Below, piece by piece: positions 18,375 to 26,573 of a DNA stretch of 64,000 nucleotides. This DNA comes from Saprospirales bacterium GYS_P2D. GTDB taxonomy: Bacteria; Bacteroidota; Bacteroidia; Chitinophagales; Saprospiraceae. The stretch spans positions 186,001-250,000 of the forward strand of contig WUUP01000003.1 in assembly GCA_009833045.1 (NCBI GenBank), written 5' to 3'. Made by a program: the position numbers and the translations under genes. How positions within the stretch are numbered: position 1 is the stretch's first letter; each line of letters opens with the position of its first letter. A model generated the notes under the pieces. It worked only from the letters and a program-made list of their open reading frames with translations, had not been told where the DNA came from and did not search any database.

Positions 18375-19741
18375 TCTGATTTTGCTATTTCTAATGCTTT
18401 GGTAGTGGTGTGATATTTAGTGATCATATTTGGCACTTCCCAGGCTGGAAGCTTCCCATCTTCCATATATCCGATGAAGGCCTTCATGACGCTTCCAAAA
18501 TGTGCCTCATGACCCTCTCGGAGCTCGGCTGGTATAGAGACTTCCCATCCTTGAGCATTCGGTATGAGCTCTACTCCTTGATACTGATCAGCTATTTTGG
18601 CAAAAGCCTTTTCTACATTGTCTCTGTATGTTTTCACCTTTGATTTCGCTCTGATGTAAAGGGTCGCTTGATAATTTTGCTCCGCACCTTGGAGCACCTC
18701 GAGATGGGCCTTGGAGCCACGGATCAAAGAGTAATGAGTGTCTTTAGCTCCTTCAGGCGCTTTATAGTTCCATTTGACCGAGACCTTGGCATGTATGTCT
18801 TTGAGTCGATAGGTGATATCGCCATTGCAGTATACGCCTATCGTACTATCGCTCAGCATATCTTTATCGAGATAGCTGGGAAAATCATCTTGCTGAGTCA
18901 CTGCAGCGAATTCACTGAGTGTCATCACTGTGCGTGTACGACTGGCCTCGAGTATCTCGACATCAGTCTCCGTGAGCATCACCTCTGGATAAGCCTGCCA
19001 CTGTACCAGATCTACTAAGTGGGTGGTCACATCGACGATGCCCTCACCTTCTTGCTCAACATCAAAAAACCATGGTGGACGGGTCAGAATACTACCTGAT
19101 ACATACTTAAAAAAATGATGGACCGACTCTTTGACAATACTCGGATCATCTGCCGATCCTAGAGCTAACTTTCCAAATATCACATCATCTTGCATCAGAG
19201 CTCGCTGAAGCATAGAGGTGATCTCATAGCGCTCAGTCATGATATCATATAGCATGACTTCCTTCGTTTTAGCCAGATCAAAGGACTCTTTGAGTAAGTT
19301 GAAATCCTCCCTATTAATTACCATCGGCTTATCGGCTAATACATTGAGCCCAGCTGCTATAGATCGATGGATGTATTCAGTCTTCTTTTGATTATTGCCC
19401 GCTAATACCACGACATTGCCCGACTGCTCACTGAGCATACGATCAAAAAAATCGTCTCCTCTATAGGTCTCTGTCTGCCACGAAGTAGGATCGGTATCAC
19501 GAGTATTAAAGCTCTCTATCCTATCCAAGTGGAGATCTACATCATCACCATCAGGTGCATATACGTACACCTGCGGATCCACCTCCGGATAGTCTACCTT
19601 TTGAACTAATGCAGCATGAAAATGGCCTGGATCTACGGTCAATAGCTGTATTGGTGCTTTTTCAGTCATAGCATTTTCACTCTCAGCTCCACATCCGCAG
19701 AGCCATATCATCCCTCCTAATATGCTAAGATATCTGATCAT
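18371..19741 (-). CDS. Gfo/Idh/MocA-type oxidoreductase lipoprotein (Oxidoreduct_C)
   Basis: A 456-residue protein with a lipobox signal (GMIWLCGCGAES). The N-terminal half is a Rossmann-type NAD(P) domain of the Gfo/Idh/MocA family (VVLAGNNQKKTEYIHRSIAAGLNVLADKP, with the E/DKP-type Lys), and the C-terminal half matches the 'putative oxidoreductase C-terminal' domain, including VDVTTHLVDLVQWQ. The family oxidises or reduces sugars and cyclitols. A lipid anchor puts this enzyme outside the cytoplasm, so a tightly bound nicotinamide cofactor is likely. It starts 4 bp after the preceding oxidoreductase and overlaps the FG-GAP gene by 4 bp. Confidence 0.85.
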   Translation of the reverse strand: MIRYLSILGGMIWLCGCGAESENAMTEKAPIQLLTVDPGHFHAALVQKVDYPEVDPQVYVYAPDGDDVDLHLDRIESFNTRDTDPTSWQTETYRGDDFFDRMLSEQSGNVVVLAGNNQKKTEYIHRSIAAGLNVLADKPMVINREDFNLLKESFDLAKTKEVMLYDIMTERYEITSMLQRALMQDDVIFGKLALGSADDPSIVKESVHHFFKYVSGSILTRPPWFFDVEQEGEGIVDVTTHLVDLVQWQAYPEVMLTETDVEILEASRTRTVMTLSEFAAVTQQDDFPSYLDKDMLSDSTIGVYCNGDITYRLKDIHAKVSVKWNYKAPEGAKDTHYSLIRGSKAHLEVLQGAEQNYQATLYIRAKSKVKTYRDNVEKAFAKIADQYQGVELIPNAQGWEVSIPAELREGHEAHFGSVMKAFIGYMEDGKLPAWEVPNMITKYHTTTKALEIAKSE

Positions 19742-19745
19742 ATTT

Positions 19746-21128
19746 CTAATATTTTACAGCATATTCTGCTCGCTGCGGTCTGGACAACATAGCATTTGCC
19801 GCTGCATCATTTTTAAATCTTTCATTCTCAGGATCCCAATAAAGTCGTCTATCCAACTTCATAGCCATATGATGGATCAGACAGGCTGAGCAGGATTTGT
19901 GTGCCACCTCTACTGGTGCGATAGGCTGCTTTCTGGAGAATAGGCTATCGATCCAATTGCGATGATGATTTTCGCTGACAGTAAGATGGATCTCGTCAGC
20001 TCCGATCGGTGTCTTGATGATCTCAGGATCACTGGCCTCGAGGGGCTTAGTGCCACTGGAGTCTGCTACGGGATCAGAGGCAGTGACCTTATAGTCTCCT
20101 CTCGTGACAAATATCCATCCGTCTGTACCTTCAAACTTGACACCATTCGGCAGCTCATTAGATACAGTCATCTCGACACCATTGGCGTACTTAGCATGCG
20201 TGGTGAATATCCCATGGACATCCCACAGTCCAGAAGTAGGAAACTCTGCATCTCCCCATACCTCGATAGGCCCCGTATACTCCGTATCCATGCCCCAGTG
20301 AGCACTATCGATATGGTGTGATCCCCAGCCAGTAATCATACCAGCACCAAACTGCTCACATCGCAGCCACCCCGGCCGTCCAAATCCCTGTTGAGGGTGT
20401 ACACGCTTCTCCGTATAGTAGACCTCCGGTGTCGATCCCAGCCACATGTCATAGTCCAATCCTGCGGGGATCGGCATCTCTGGCTCCTCATCTCCACTCG
20501 GATCTCCTGGCAGTCCTACGTAGACTTTCTTGAGCTGACCTATTCGACCATTTCTGACTAATTCGGCTGCATATCTAAACTGATTAGCTGAGCGCTGCTG
20601 ACTCCCGATCTGAAAAATGCGACCGGTCCGTTGGATCACGTCACTGAGATAGCGACCTTCTTTGATCGTAAGTGAAGCTGGTTTTTGGAGGAAAATATCC
20701 TTGCCGGCCATCGCTGCATCTACCGCTATTTTGGTGTGCCAATGATCTGGAGTACTGATCACCACCGCATCGATATCATCATCGAGTAATAGCTCTCTAT
20801 AGTCTGTATAGACCTTAGTGCCTTTATAGTCTTTACCTCTTTGCTTAGTATACTCTTCATCGACGAGACGCTGGGCCTCCCGAGCCCTATCTGCATCCAC
20901 ATCGCAGACCGAGACTATATGTACATCACGGTGTCTCCAGACTTCTGGCATATCATATCCGACTGATATTCGGCCTGTCCCTATAGCAGCTATGTTGAGA
21001 CGATTACTGGGTGAGTTCTTACTGATGGCGCAGGATGATATGATGGATGGAAATCCTCCAGCCAGCGCTGCTGATGCTACCACGCTTGATGATTTTTTGA
21101 TGAAACTTCTTCTTGTATTGTCTTTCAT
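19746..21128 (-). CDS. Tat-exported Gfo/Idh/MocA oxidoreductase
   Basis: A 460-residue protein. The N-terminus, NTRRSFIKKSS followed by a short hydrophobic stretch, is a Tat signal, used for proteins exported with cofactor already bound. A Rossmann fold follows (LNIAAIGTGRISVGYDMP, then VSVCDVDADRAREAQ), with the family's K-P motif as DIFLQKPASL and a HxxxxH-type sequence, GWGSHHIDSAHWGMDTE, of the substrate domain. It belongs to the glycosyl hydrolase 109/sugar dehydrogenase side of the Gfo/Idh/MocA family; whether it is a dehydrogenase or an NAD-dependent glycosidase cannot be decided. It lies 14 bp downstream of the DUF6807 gene. Confidence 0.88.
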   Translation of the reverse strand: MKDNTRRSFIKKSSSVVASAALAGGFPSIISSCAISKNSPSNRLNIAAIGTGRISVGYDMPEVWRHRDVHIVSVCDVDADRAREAQRLVDEEYTKQRGKDYKGTKVYTDYRELLLDDDIDAVVISTPDHWHTKIAVDAAMAGKDIFLQKPASLTIKEGRYLSDVIQRTGRIFQIGSQQRSANQFRYAAELVRNGRIGQLKKVYVGLPGDPSGDEEPEMPIPAGLDYDMWLGSTPEVYYTEKRVHPQQGFGRPGWLRCEQFGAGMITGWGSHHIDSAHWGMDTEYTGPIEVWGDAEFPTSGLWDVHGIFTTHAKYANGVEMTVSNELPNGVKFEGTDGWIFVTRGDYKVTASDPVADSSGTKPLEASDPEIIKTPIGADEIHLTVSENHHRNWIDSLFSRKQPIAPVEVAHKSCSACLIHHMAMKLDRRLYWDPENERFKNDAAANAMLSRPQRAEYAVKY

Positions 21129-21142
21129 GACTTTGGCTATTA

Positions 21143-22114
21143 TTAGTTAGATAGTTGATATTGTTTCCATGCTGACTCTGCATCGGGAGCTTTTCGCTCC
21201 CCATCGAATATGATCATCCGGTATTTGAGCTGATATTTCTTGCCAGGCTCAAAGGTCCAATCCTTAGTCTTAGTCGGTGCGAAATTGGCGAATACAGCTC
21301 CCTCGTGGGTGCCTGGAGGCCATACTCGGATCGGTTCTGGATAATTATAATTATCTGGATGAGAGAGCCATATGACTCCACCTTGGCCCTGACCGAGTGC
21401 CCCTTGATAGAGCATCCATCGAGCAGTTGTATTATCAGCATCTTGACGAGTTTTACCCTCTGAGGTGATGATGTGACTATTATCATCATTCCATTCTTCT
21501 GTAGCTCTCCATCCCAGCCCTTGATACCTATAGGCTAATATCTTGAAGTCACTATCTGTAGTGCACTCATACTCTATATCTATATCCATCTGATACTGCC
21601 CATCGCTAGGCTCATGGATGGTCACTGTCTGATGCTCATGAAGCACGACTCTCTCCTGTCCCCCTTTGAGCACGACATGCTCATGGAGCGCTGTATAGCT
21701 CGCTCGATCAGCTGTCAGCTCCTGCTCCTTAAACTCTGCAAACCGCACAGTCCCTTGGCGATCACGGAGATTCCAAAAATCAATAGTGTCTTGATCTATC
21801 AGGACTCGTGTCCAGGGATTCCATAGGCCATAGTGATGATAGTGATCTTCTGGCTGGATCTGGGTCAGACGATGACCGTCTGGTGTACGTAGTGGATGTA
21901 TGAATCCACTCCTCTGATAAGCTGGATCCACACCTGCTGGTGGCATCTTGATACCATATTGGTATCCGAGCAGCTCTTGATCACTATATTCGATAGAGAG
22001 GAGTCCATCCTTTTCAGACATGCTCATTTTCCGTTCACTCATCTGGCGAGTACTGGAGCACGACATACAGATTATCAATCCTAAAACACTGGTTAACAGC
22101 AGCTTATACAACAT
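21143..22114 (-). CDS. DUF6807/PmoA-family lipoprotein
   Basis: A 323-residue protein of the PmoA/DUF6807 family, shown by PEDHYHHYGLWNPWTRV, a long beta-rich core and AVFANFAPTKTKDWTFEPGK near the end. The signal peptide ends in a lipobox, GLIICMSCSS. I chose the ATG at 22114 because it begins the signal peptide; an upstream in-frame TTG at 22183 would bury it. The family is common beside Gfo/Idh/MocA genes in glycan loci but its function is unknown; the fold is probably galactose-mutarotase-like. It is the first gene of the operon and lies 122 bp after a LacI-type palindrome. Confidence 0.8.
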   Translation of the reverse strand: MLYKLLLTSVLGLIICMSCSSTRQMSERKMSMSEKDGLLSIEYSDQELLGYQYGIKMPPAGVDPAYQRSGFIHPLRTPDGHRLTQIQPEDHYHHYGLWNPWTRVLIDQDTIDFWNLRDRQGTVRFAEFKEQELTADRASYTALHEHVVLKGGQERVVLHEHQTVTIHEPSDGQYQMDIDIEYECTTDSDFKILAYRYQGLGWRATEEWNDDNSHIITSEGKTRQDADNTTARWMLYQGALGQGQGGVIWLSHPDNYNYPEPIRVWPPGTHEGAVFANFAPTKTKDWTFEPGKKYQLKYRMIIFDGERKAPDAESAWKQYQLSN

Positions 22115-22210
22115 AGTAAGAATTTCATTATACGACTTTGATGAGGCTGAGCTCCTCAGTAGTTGATTTTGCAAATGGCTCAACTATAGATAGAAAGCTC
22201 GGCCCTGCTG

Positions 22211-22219
22211 CAATCTATA
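22211..22219 (-). promoter_or_regulatory. Putative -7 element of the DUF6807 operon
   Basis: The minus strand reads TATAGATTG, 16 bp downstream of the operator palindrome, similar to TATATCTTG at the susC promoter. Confidence 0.4.
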
Positions 22220-22235
22220 AAATTATTCGCTATAC

Positions 22236-22247
22236 GCAATCGATTGC
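22236..22247. promoter_or_regulatory. LacI-type operator GCAATCGATTGC (DUF6807 operon)
   Basis: Identical to the susC operator at 14726-14737, including the two flanking bases AC on one side. It sits 16 bp upstream of a -7-like box. The two sites tie the oxidoreductase operon and susCD into one regulon. Confidence 0.65.
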
Positions 22248-22328
22248 ATCAATAAATTACAACAGGAAGTATTCATGAGCTATTATGAGTGCTCATTGAC
22301 AGCTTATACTATTTGAGAGCCTACTACA

Positions 22329-22342
22329 TTGGCTATAGCCAA
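22329..22342. repeat. 14-bp palindrome TTGGCTATAGCCAA
   Basis: One of three exact copies in the window (also 33886-33899 and 57973-57986, both inside genes), with a one-mismatch copy at 50319-50332. This copy is intergenic, next to the terminator of the M48 gene. Confidence 0.45.
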
Positions 22343-22348
22343 ATAAAA

Positions 22349-22375
22349 AAGCCACCTGCGACGTGCAAGTGGCTT
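22349..22375 (-). terminator. Terminator after the M48 protease gene
   Basis: AAGCCAC (22349-22355) pairs with GTGGCTT (22369-22375) around a 13-nt loop, followed on the minus strand by TTTTATTT. It lies 25 bp past the stop at 22400. Confidence 0.75.
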
Positions 22376-22399
22376 CTGTATTATTTGCTTACTGTAAGA

Positions 22400-23902
22400 T
22401 TATCCTTTGAAGTTGCCCACTCCTCTCTCTATAGTCTTGATGAGTGTACCTGCGGACAGTTGGTCAGTGACCTGCATATTGTTGAGAATAGCGACCTCTT
22501 CTTGATCAGCCTCGGCCACTCCTATGGTACTGAGATATCCCCCGAGGGTATTAGCACGAGTGATCTCACGTATTTTGATTTTGTCTGGTGACACATTGAT
22601 CATCTGTGGATCTGTCAACCTATCAAAATTAGTCATCGTATTCTGGAACGTCTTATAGTAAGTATTAAAGTCTGTGCTATTGGCCAGTCCATGAAACTTA
22701 TAGATCAATCCTTCGTACTGAATTAAGTAGGTCAAGATCCTGAGATCTTGTTGTTGCGTCTGTTGCGTTTGCTGAGTCTGATCCTGCTTGATCGTAGATA
22801 TCATAGCGAATGCTGGTAACCCATTGACTGTAGTCTCACCTGACTCGATCACCTGTAGGCCGTCCTGTTCTATGGTAGCCTGAGCTGCAGCCTGTACCGA
22901 CTCGCCCTGAGCTAATGTCATGAGCATGAGAGCCTTGCCATCCTCTGATGCCATCTGTACCATTTGCGGTGTATTCACCACTTGCCACTGTGCTGGCACA
23001 GGAAAATAAAATTTCAAATCTGGGTGAAAGAAGGTATTATATTTCACATATCCCTGACGAGGATCCTCGCCATAGACGAGTCCGTCGATCATACGGAGAT
23101 AGGAGTCTCTATTGACCTTGAGCTGTGTCTCAGACACTCCTTTCTCAGATTGATAAGCATCACTGAGACGGTGTACTGTGTTAAATCGATCTACTGGATC
23201 TGGGTGCGTAGACATGAATGTCGGTATACTCTGACCACTCTGTGCAGAGAGTCTATGCAGTACGCCAAAGAAATTAGCCATTTCATGAGAATCATATCCG
23301 ATCTCGGTACTATACTGTACCCCGAGCTCATCAGACTGACTCTCGTCATTACGGCCAAACTTCAAAAACATCAAGCCTAAGCCCTGCTGAGCAAGCTCTC
23401 CCATCTGGCGAAACTCCTCGGAGACGATCATCCCTGCGACGAATAGTCCACCATAAAGCTGCTGCTTAGAGAGTTGGGCTGCCGAGTGACGTGCTGTGAT
23501 ATGCCCGATCTCATGGCCTAAGACACCGGCAAATTCTGCTTCATTATTAAAATGTGCCATGATACCTCTCGTAAAGTATACGTAGCCACCTGGTACTGCA
23601 AAGGCATTGACTACTGGAGAGTCGAGTATTCTAAACTTGTAGTCCAGATCAGGTCTATGAGAGATAGCCCCCATCTGCTTGCCTTTTTCATTGATGAATG
23701 CTTGCATCGCCTCATCATCATAGAGACCATAGTTAGCGATGATACTCGGATCCGACTGTGCCCCCATAGCGAGTTCTTGATCTTCGGAGACGAGCATGAT
23801 TTCTTTTTTCCCCGTGACGGGATTGACGGAGCAGGCTTGGATGATGAGCGCTACTGCGATCACCGCTACTAAGCTGCTTATTTTTTGAAAGTGTTTAATC
23901 AT
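22400..23902 (-). CDS. M48-family metalloprotease lipoprotein
   Basis: A 500-residue protein with a lipobox signal (ALIIQACSVNP) and the zinc protease motif GVLGHEIGHITARH (HExxH), with the third ligand region NDESQSDELGVQYSTEIGY. It also has the THPDPVDRF motif typical of periplasmic BepA/LoiP-type M48 proteases, which act in outer-membrane protein quality control. The C-terminal 230 residues hold a beta domain and an end segment resembling those of TPR-less Bacteroidota homologues. The ATG at 23902 starts the signal peptide; a longer in-frame reading from 24016 adds a non-signal leader. Probably periplasmic, anchored to a membrane. Confidence 0.9.
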   Translation of the reverse strand: MIKHFQKISSLVAVIAVALIIQACSVNPVTGKKEIMLVSEDQELAMGAQSDPSIIANYGLYDDEAMQAFINEKGKQMGAISHRPDLDYKFRILDSPVVNAFAVPGGYVYFTRGIMAHFNNEAEFAGVLGHEIGHITARHSAAQLSKQQLYGGLFVAGMIVSEEFRQMGELAQQGLGLMFLKFGRNDESQSDELGVQYSTEIGYDSHEMANFFGVLHRLSAQSGQSIPTFMSTHPDPVDRFNTVHRLSDAYQSEKGVSETQLKVNRDSYLRMIDGLVYGEDPRQGYVKYNTFFHPDLKFYFPVPAQWQVVNTPQMVQMASEDGKALMLMTLAQGESVQAAAQATIEQDGLQVIESGETTVNGLPAFAMISTIKQDQTQQTQQTQQQDLRILTYLIQYEGLIYKFHGLANSTDFNTYYKTFQNTMTNFDRLTDPQMINVSPDKIKIREITRANTLGGYLSTIGVAEADQEEVAILNNMQVTDQLSAGTLIKTIERGVGNFKG

Positions 23903-24077
23903 GAGAGTTTGATTTGTATAATGTCTACTTCTAATGACGTCAAAAAATGTTTTAGTTACGTTAATAGAATGTTTTCTTCTACATAATGTAATGCAAAAGT
24001 ACGGACCAATCCACACTCTATCCTTTCATATGACAGCATCAGTAGAGAATAAGTGGATTTTGACGAATCAATATGCC

Positions 24078-24085
24078 TACTTTTG
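24078..24085 (+). promoter_or_regulatory. -7 promoter box TACTTTTG for mnmA
   Basis: TACTTTTG matches TAnnTTTG, 34 bp before the GTG start of mnmA. TTTTGAC lies 15 bp upstream and could serve as the -33 element. The same TACTTTTG octamer precedes the gene at 50880. Confidence 0.5.
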
Positions 24086-24119
24086 TGTTCTTTTTGACGA
24101 TCCATCAATAATCTAAGAC

Positions 24120-25217
24120 GTGAGTAAGAAAGGAAAAGTATTAGTAGCTATGAGTGGCGGCATCGACAGCACGGTGACAGCGATGCTCATGCATGAGGCA
24201 GGCTACGAGGTAGTAGGTATCACGATGAAGACCTGGGACTATGCGAATAGCGGTGGATCAAAAAAAGAAACAGGATGCTGCAGTCTCGATAGCATCAATG
24301 ATGCTCGCAAGGTGTCAGTGGATATGGGTTTTCACCATTTCATCATCGATATCAGAGAGGAGTTTGGTGACTATGTGATCGATGACTTTGTCAGTGAGTA
24401 TATCGCTGGACGTACTCCTAATCCCTGCATCCTATGCAACACTCACATCAAGTGGTCTGCGCTGCTCAAGCGTGCTGATGCACTCGACTGCGAGTTCATC
24501 GCTACGGGTCACTACGCTAAGATCAATCAGACCAACGGGCGCTATCATATCACTCGGGCGAAGGATCACAATAAGGATCAATCCTATGTACTCTGGGGCC
24601 TCACTCAAGAGTGTATGAGTCGCAGTATATTCCCATTAGCGGACTATACTAAGCCTGAGATCCGTCAGATGGCGGCTGATCGAGGGTATGATGAGCTCGC
24701 TAAGAAGGCAGAGAGCTACGAGATCTGCTTTGTCCCGGACAATGACTATCGAGGATTTCTCAAGCGGCGAGTGCCAGGTCTCGAGCAGGAAGTAGCCGGT
24801 GGCAAATTCGTCGATCAAGCGGGCAATATCATAGGCTCTCACGATGGCTATCCATTTTACACGATCGGTCAGCGCAAGGGCCTTGGTGGAGGATTTAAGA
24901 CACCTAAGTACGTGACAGAAATCCGCCCTGACTCTAATACTGTAGTGCTCGGAGAGGCCGAAGACCTCATCCGCAATGGTATGATGGTCAGCGAAATCAA
25001 TATGCAAAAATATGAGTCGATCGATCCCGGTACAGAGGCAAATACCATGGTACGATACAATGATCGTGGGGTCATGGCAGAGCTCTATCCGCAGGATGGC
25101 GATCAGATGCGTGTAGAGTTCTTAGCGAATGTCAGAGGAGTCGCTCCGGGACAATCCGCAGTATTCTATGATGGTGATGATGTGATCGGAGGAGGTCGTA
25201 TTTATAGTTCGCTGTAG
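24120..25217 (+). CDS. mnmA: tRNA-specific 2-thiouridylase MnmA
   Basis: A 365-residue enzyme that thiolates U34 of Lys, Glu and Gln tRNAs, using ATP and a persulfide relay. The PP-loop is SGGIDS (residues 12-17). The catalytic Cys103 is in NPCILCNTHIKW and the persulfide Cys203 in YEICFVPDNDY, at the spacing known for E. coli MnmA. The GHYAK motif and YTIGQRKGLG block are also present. The start is a GTG, supported by the position of the PP-loop. It is cytoplasmic and appears monocistronic. Confidence 0.95.
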   Translation: MSKKGKVLVAMSGGIDSTVTAMLMHEAGYEVVGITMKTWDYANSGGSKKETGCCSLDSINDARKVSVDMGFHHFIIDIREEFGDYVIDDFVSEYIAGRTPNPCILCNTHIKWSALLKRADALDCEFIATGHYAKINQTNGRYHITRAKDHNKDQSYVLWGLTQECMSRSIFPLADYTKPEIRQMAADRGYDELAKKAESYEICFVPDNDYRGFLKRRVPGLEQEVAGGKFVDQAGNIIGSHDGYPFYTIGQRKGLGGGFKTPKYVTEIRPDSNTVVLGEAEDLIRNGMMVSEINMQKYESIDPGTEANTMVRYNDRGVMAELYPQDGDQMRVEFLANVRGVAPGQSAVFYDGDDVIGGGRIYSSL

Positions 25218-25218
25218 G

Positions 25219-25262
25219 GTTTGGAGGTTTTGATTGTTGGGATTGTTGGGATTGTTGAATCG
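25219..25262 (+). repeat. 9-bp tandem repeat after mnmA
   Basis: Three units of GATTGTTGG (25232-25258, last base varied) preceded by related GGTTTGGAGGTTTT. Similar GTT-rich 9-bp periodic runs lie, in the sense direction, just after the next two genes. Confidence 0.5.
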
Positions 25263-25361
25263 TTTTATCAGACATGAATTAAGCGATTTAGTTTCTTTTT
25301 CTGATACCGTTTAGCTTGATCATCCGTCTATTCAAAAAAGATAAATAATCAATCAAAAACT

Positions 25362-25396
25362 ATTCAACTATCTAAACCATCTGAACTATATCAACC
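25362..25396 (-). repeat. Degenerate 9-bp repeat in the 3' region of a lipoprotein gene
   Basis: On the minus strand the sequence downstream of the stop at 25409 has four GTT units at about 9-bp spacing (GGTTGATAT, AGTTCAGAT, GGTTTAGAT, AGTTGAAT). It resembles the repeats after mnmA and after the gene ending at 25970. Confidence 0.4.
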
Positions 25397-25408
25397 TATT
25401 ACTCCAAC

Positions 25409-25846
25409 TTAATCACACTCTACTTCCATCCAATAAAAATGCTTTCCGTCGGGTAAGCGAGAATCATGTAGGTCTGTCCAGACGTAATCCTTTATACGCA
25501 CTGTATCTATGACCACATATACTTCTTCATGCTCGGCAGGTGTCTCTACGAGGCAGTACACTTCACAGTCTTTAGGATCATCAGATGTACAGTCTTTGAT
25601 TTTGGTTTTCTCCCATTTAGACTGCACTGGCGTGATCACATACTGTACTTTCTCCATTGTACTCTCATCATAGTTTTCTCCTGTATAGAGTGGATAGGGT
25701 CTGATGCTTTCTTCATATGCTTTTTCAGACAGCATTCTTGCGAAGCACTTTTCGTCTGACATGGACTTTTTTTCGGTCAATGTATACTGCGTTTTACACG
25801 CAACGAGGATCATGATCATTGACATTGAGATGATCATTTTATTCAT
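25409..25846 (-). CDS. Small lipoprotein of unknown function
   Basis: A 145-residue protein with a lipobox signal peptide (IMILVACKTQ). The mature part is acidic and beta-rich, with four further cysteines (CFARM, DCTSD, DCEVYC) and a C-terminal VECD, which suggests disulfides outside the cytoplasm. I do not recognise a domain with certainty. The region around VEEVYVVIDTVRIKDYVW-like strands resembles the short N-terminal segments of some Bacteroidota envelope proteins, but this is weak. It has its own ATG at 25846 and lies alone on the minus strand, with 9-bp repeats just past its stop. Confidence 0.6.
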   Translation of the reverse strand: MNKMIISMSMIMILVACKTQYTLTEKKSMSDEKCFARMLSEKAYEESIRPYPLYTGENYDESTMEKVQYVITPVQSKWEKTKIKDCTSDDPKDCEVYCLVETPAEHEEVYVVIDTVRIKDYVWTDLHDSRLPDGKHFYWMEVECD

Positions 25847-25937
25847 ACTTTGATGTTTATAATATCACTTAAACGTTTAATCAAAGGTATCATTCATTTT
25901 CAATTCAACTCTTAGACAGGCAGAGCTTAACAAATCA

Positions 25938-25967
25938 ATAATCTAAACCACCCAAACTATTTCAATA
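25938..25967 (-). repeat. Degenerate 9-bp repeat after a membrane-protein gene
   Basis: On the minus strand, just past the stop at 25970, AGTTTGGGT and GGTTTAGAT follow TATTGAAAT at 9-bp spacing, like the runs at 25219-25262 and 25362-25396. Confidence 0.35.
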
Positions 25968-25969
25968 CA

Positions 25970-26491
25970 CTACCCCTCACAAATTTCCCCATAGCACTGA
26001 TCATAGATAGAGCAATAGCACATCTCGATCTTAGAGAATAAACCAATCTGATCTTCAATAGATAGAGGCTCTGAAATTCTAATATTGAAGACTTCTAATT
26101 CTTCATTAGGTCTTATCACCTCGACTTCTGGCATATGAAATCTCACATCGCTCAACTCTTGTCCTTCAAAAAGGCCGAACAGCTCAACGACATTGGTGAT
26201 ATCCACACCTTTCATACTGAGATTAAAAGCCTTCATCTTAGCGGGCCCAACGCCCTTGTTGGCGATCTTGAGTGACACTACTTGCTGATCATTCTGTACC
26301 GCCATCTTTATATCCGTCTTGAGATAGGGCCAGACCGTGCCCTCCATCTGCGCCGCCATGATCTCTTGCTGATCTTTGAGTATCTCCGTCTGCTGTATAG
26401 ATATGAACATAGCTCCGAGCGACACCAAAAATGCCAATATAGCCAATACGTCTGATCGATCTATGTTGATACTGATTCTCTTATCCCCCAT
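25970..26491 (-). CDS. Single-pass membrane protein of unknown function
   Basis: A 173-residue protein. After a short basic lead (GDKRISINIDRSD) there is one transmembrane segment (VLAILAFLVSLGAMFISI, residues about 15-33), then a short coiled stretch and a soluble beta domain with IANKGVGPAKMKAF, a pattern seen in uncharacterised membrane-anchored proteins. The ATG at 26491 is preferred to an upstream in-frame GTG at 26515. No function can be assigned. It is divergent from the MBL hydrolase gene. Confidence 0.6.
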   Translation of the reverse strand: MGDKRISINIDRSDVLAILAFLVSLGAMFISIQQTEILKDQQEIMAAQMEGTVWPYLKTDIKMAVQNDQQVVSLKIANKGVGPAKMKAFNLSMKGVDITNVVELFGLFEGQELSDVRFHMPEVEVIRPNEELEVFNIRISEPLSIEDQIGLFSKIEMCYCSIYDQCYGEICEG

Positions 26492-26573
26492 AGCAGCAAT
26501 ATAGAGCGAATCCACAGACTTTCGTCAATATTATCGATTAACACTTCACTAAAGACTACTACATTCATGAAAT

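Noticed and set aside
22115-22399. tRNA or other structured RNA gene
   Set aside because: No cloverleaf or conserved RNA motif could be seen; the region is explained by the operator, promoter box, palindrome and terminator.
25362-25396. Terminator hairpin
   Set aside because: The AT-rich run forms no stable stem; it reads better as a 9-bp periodic repeat.
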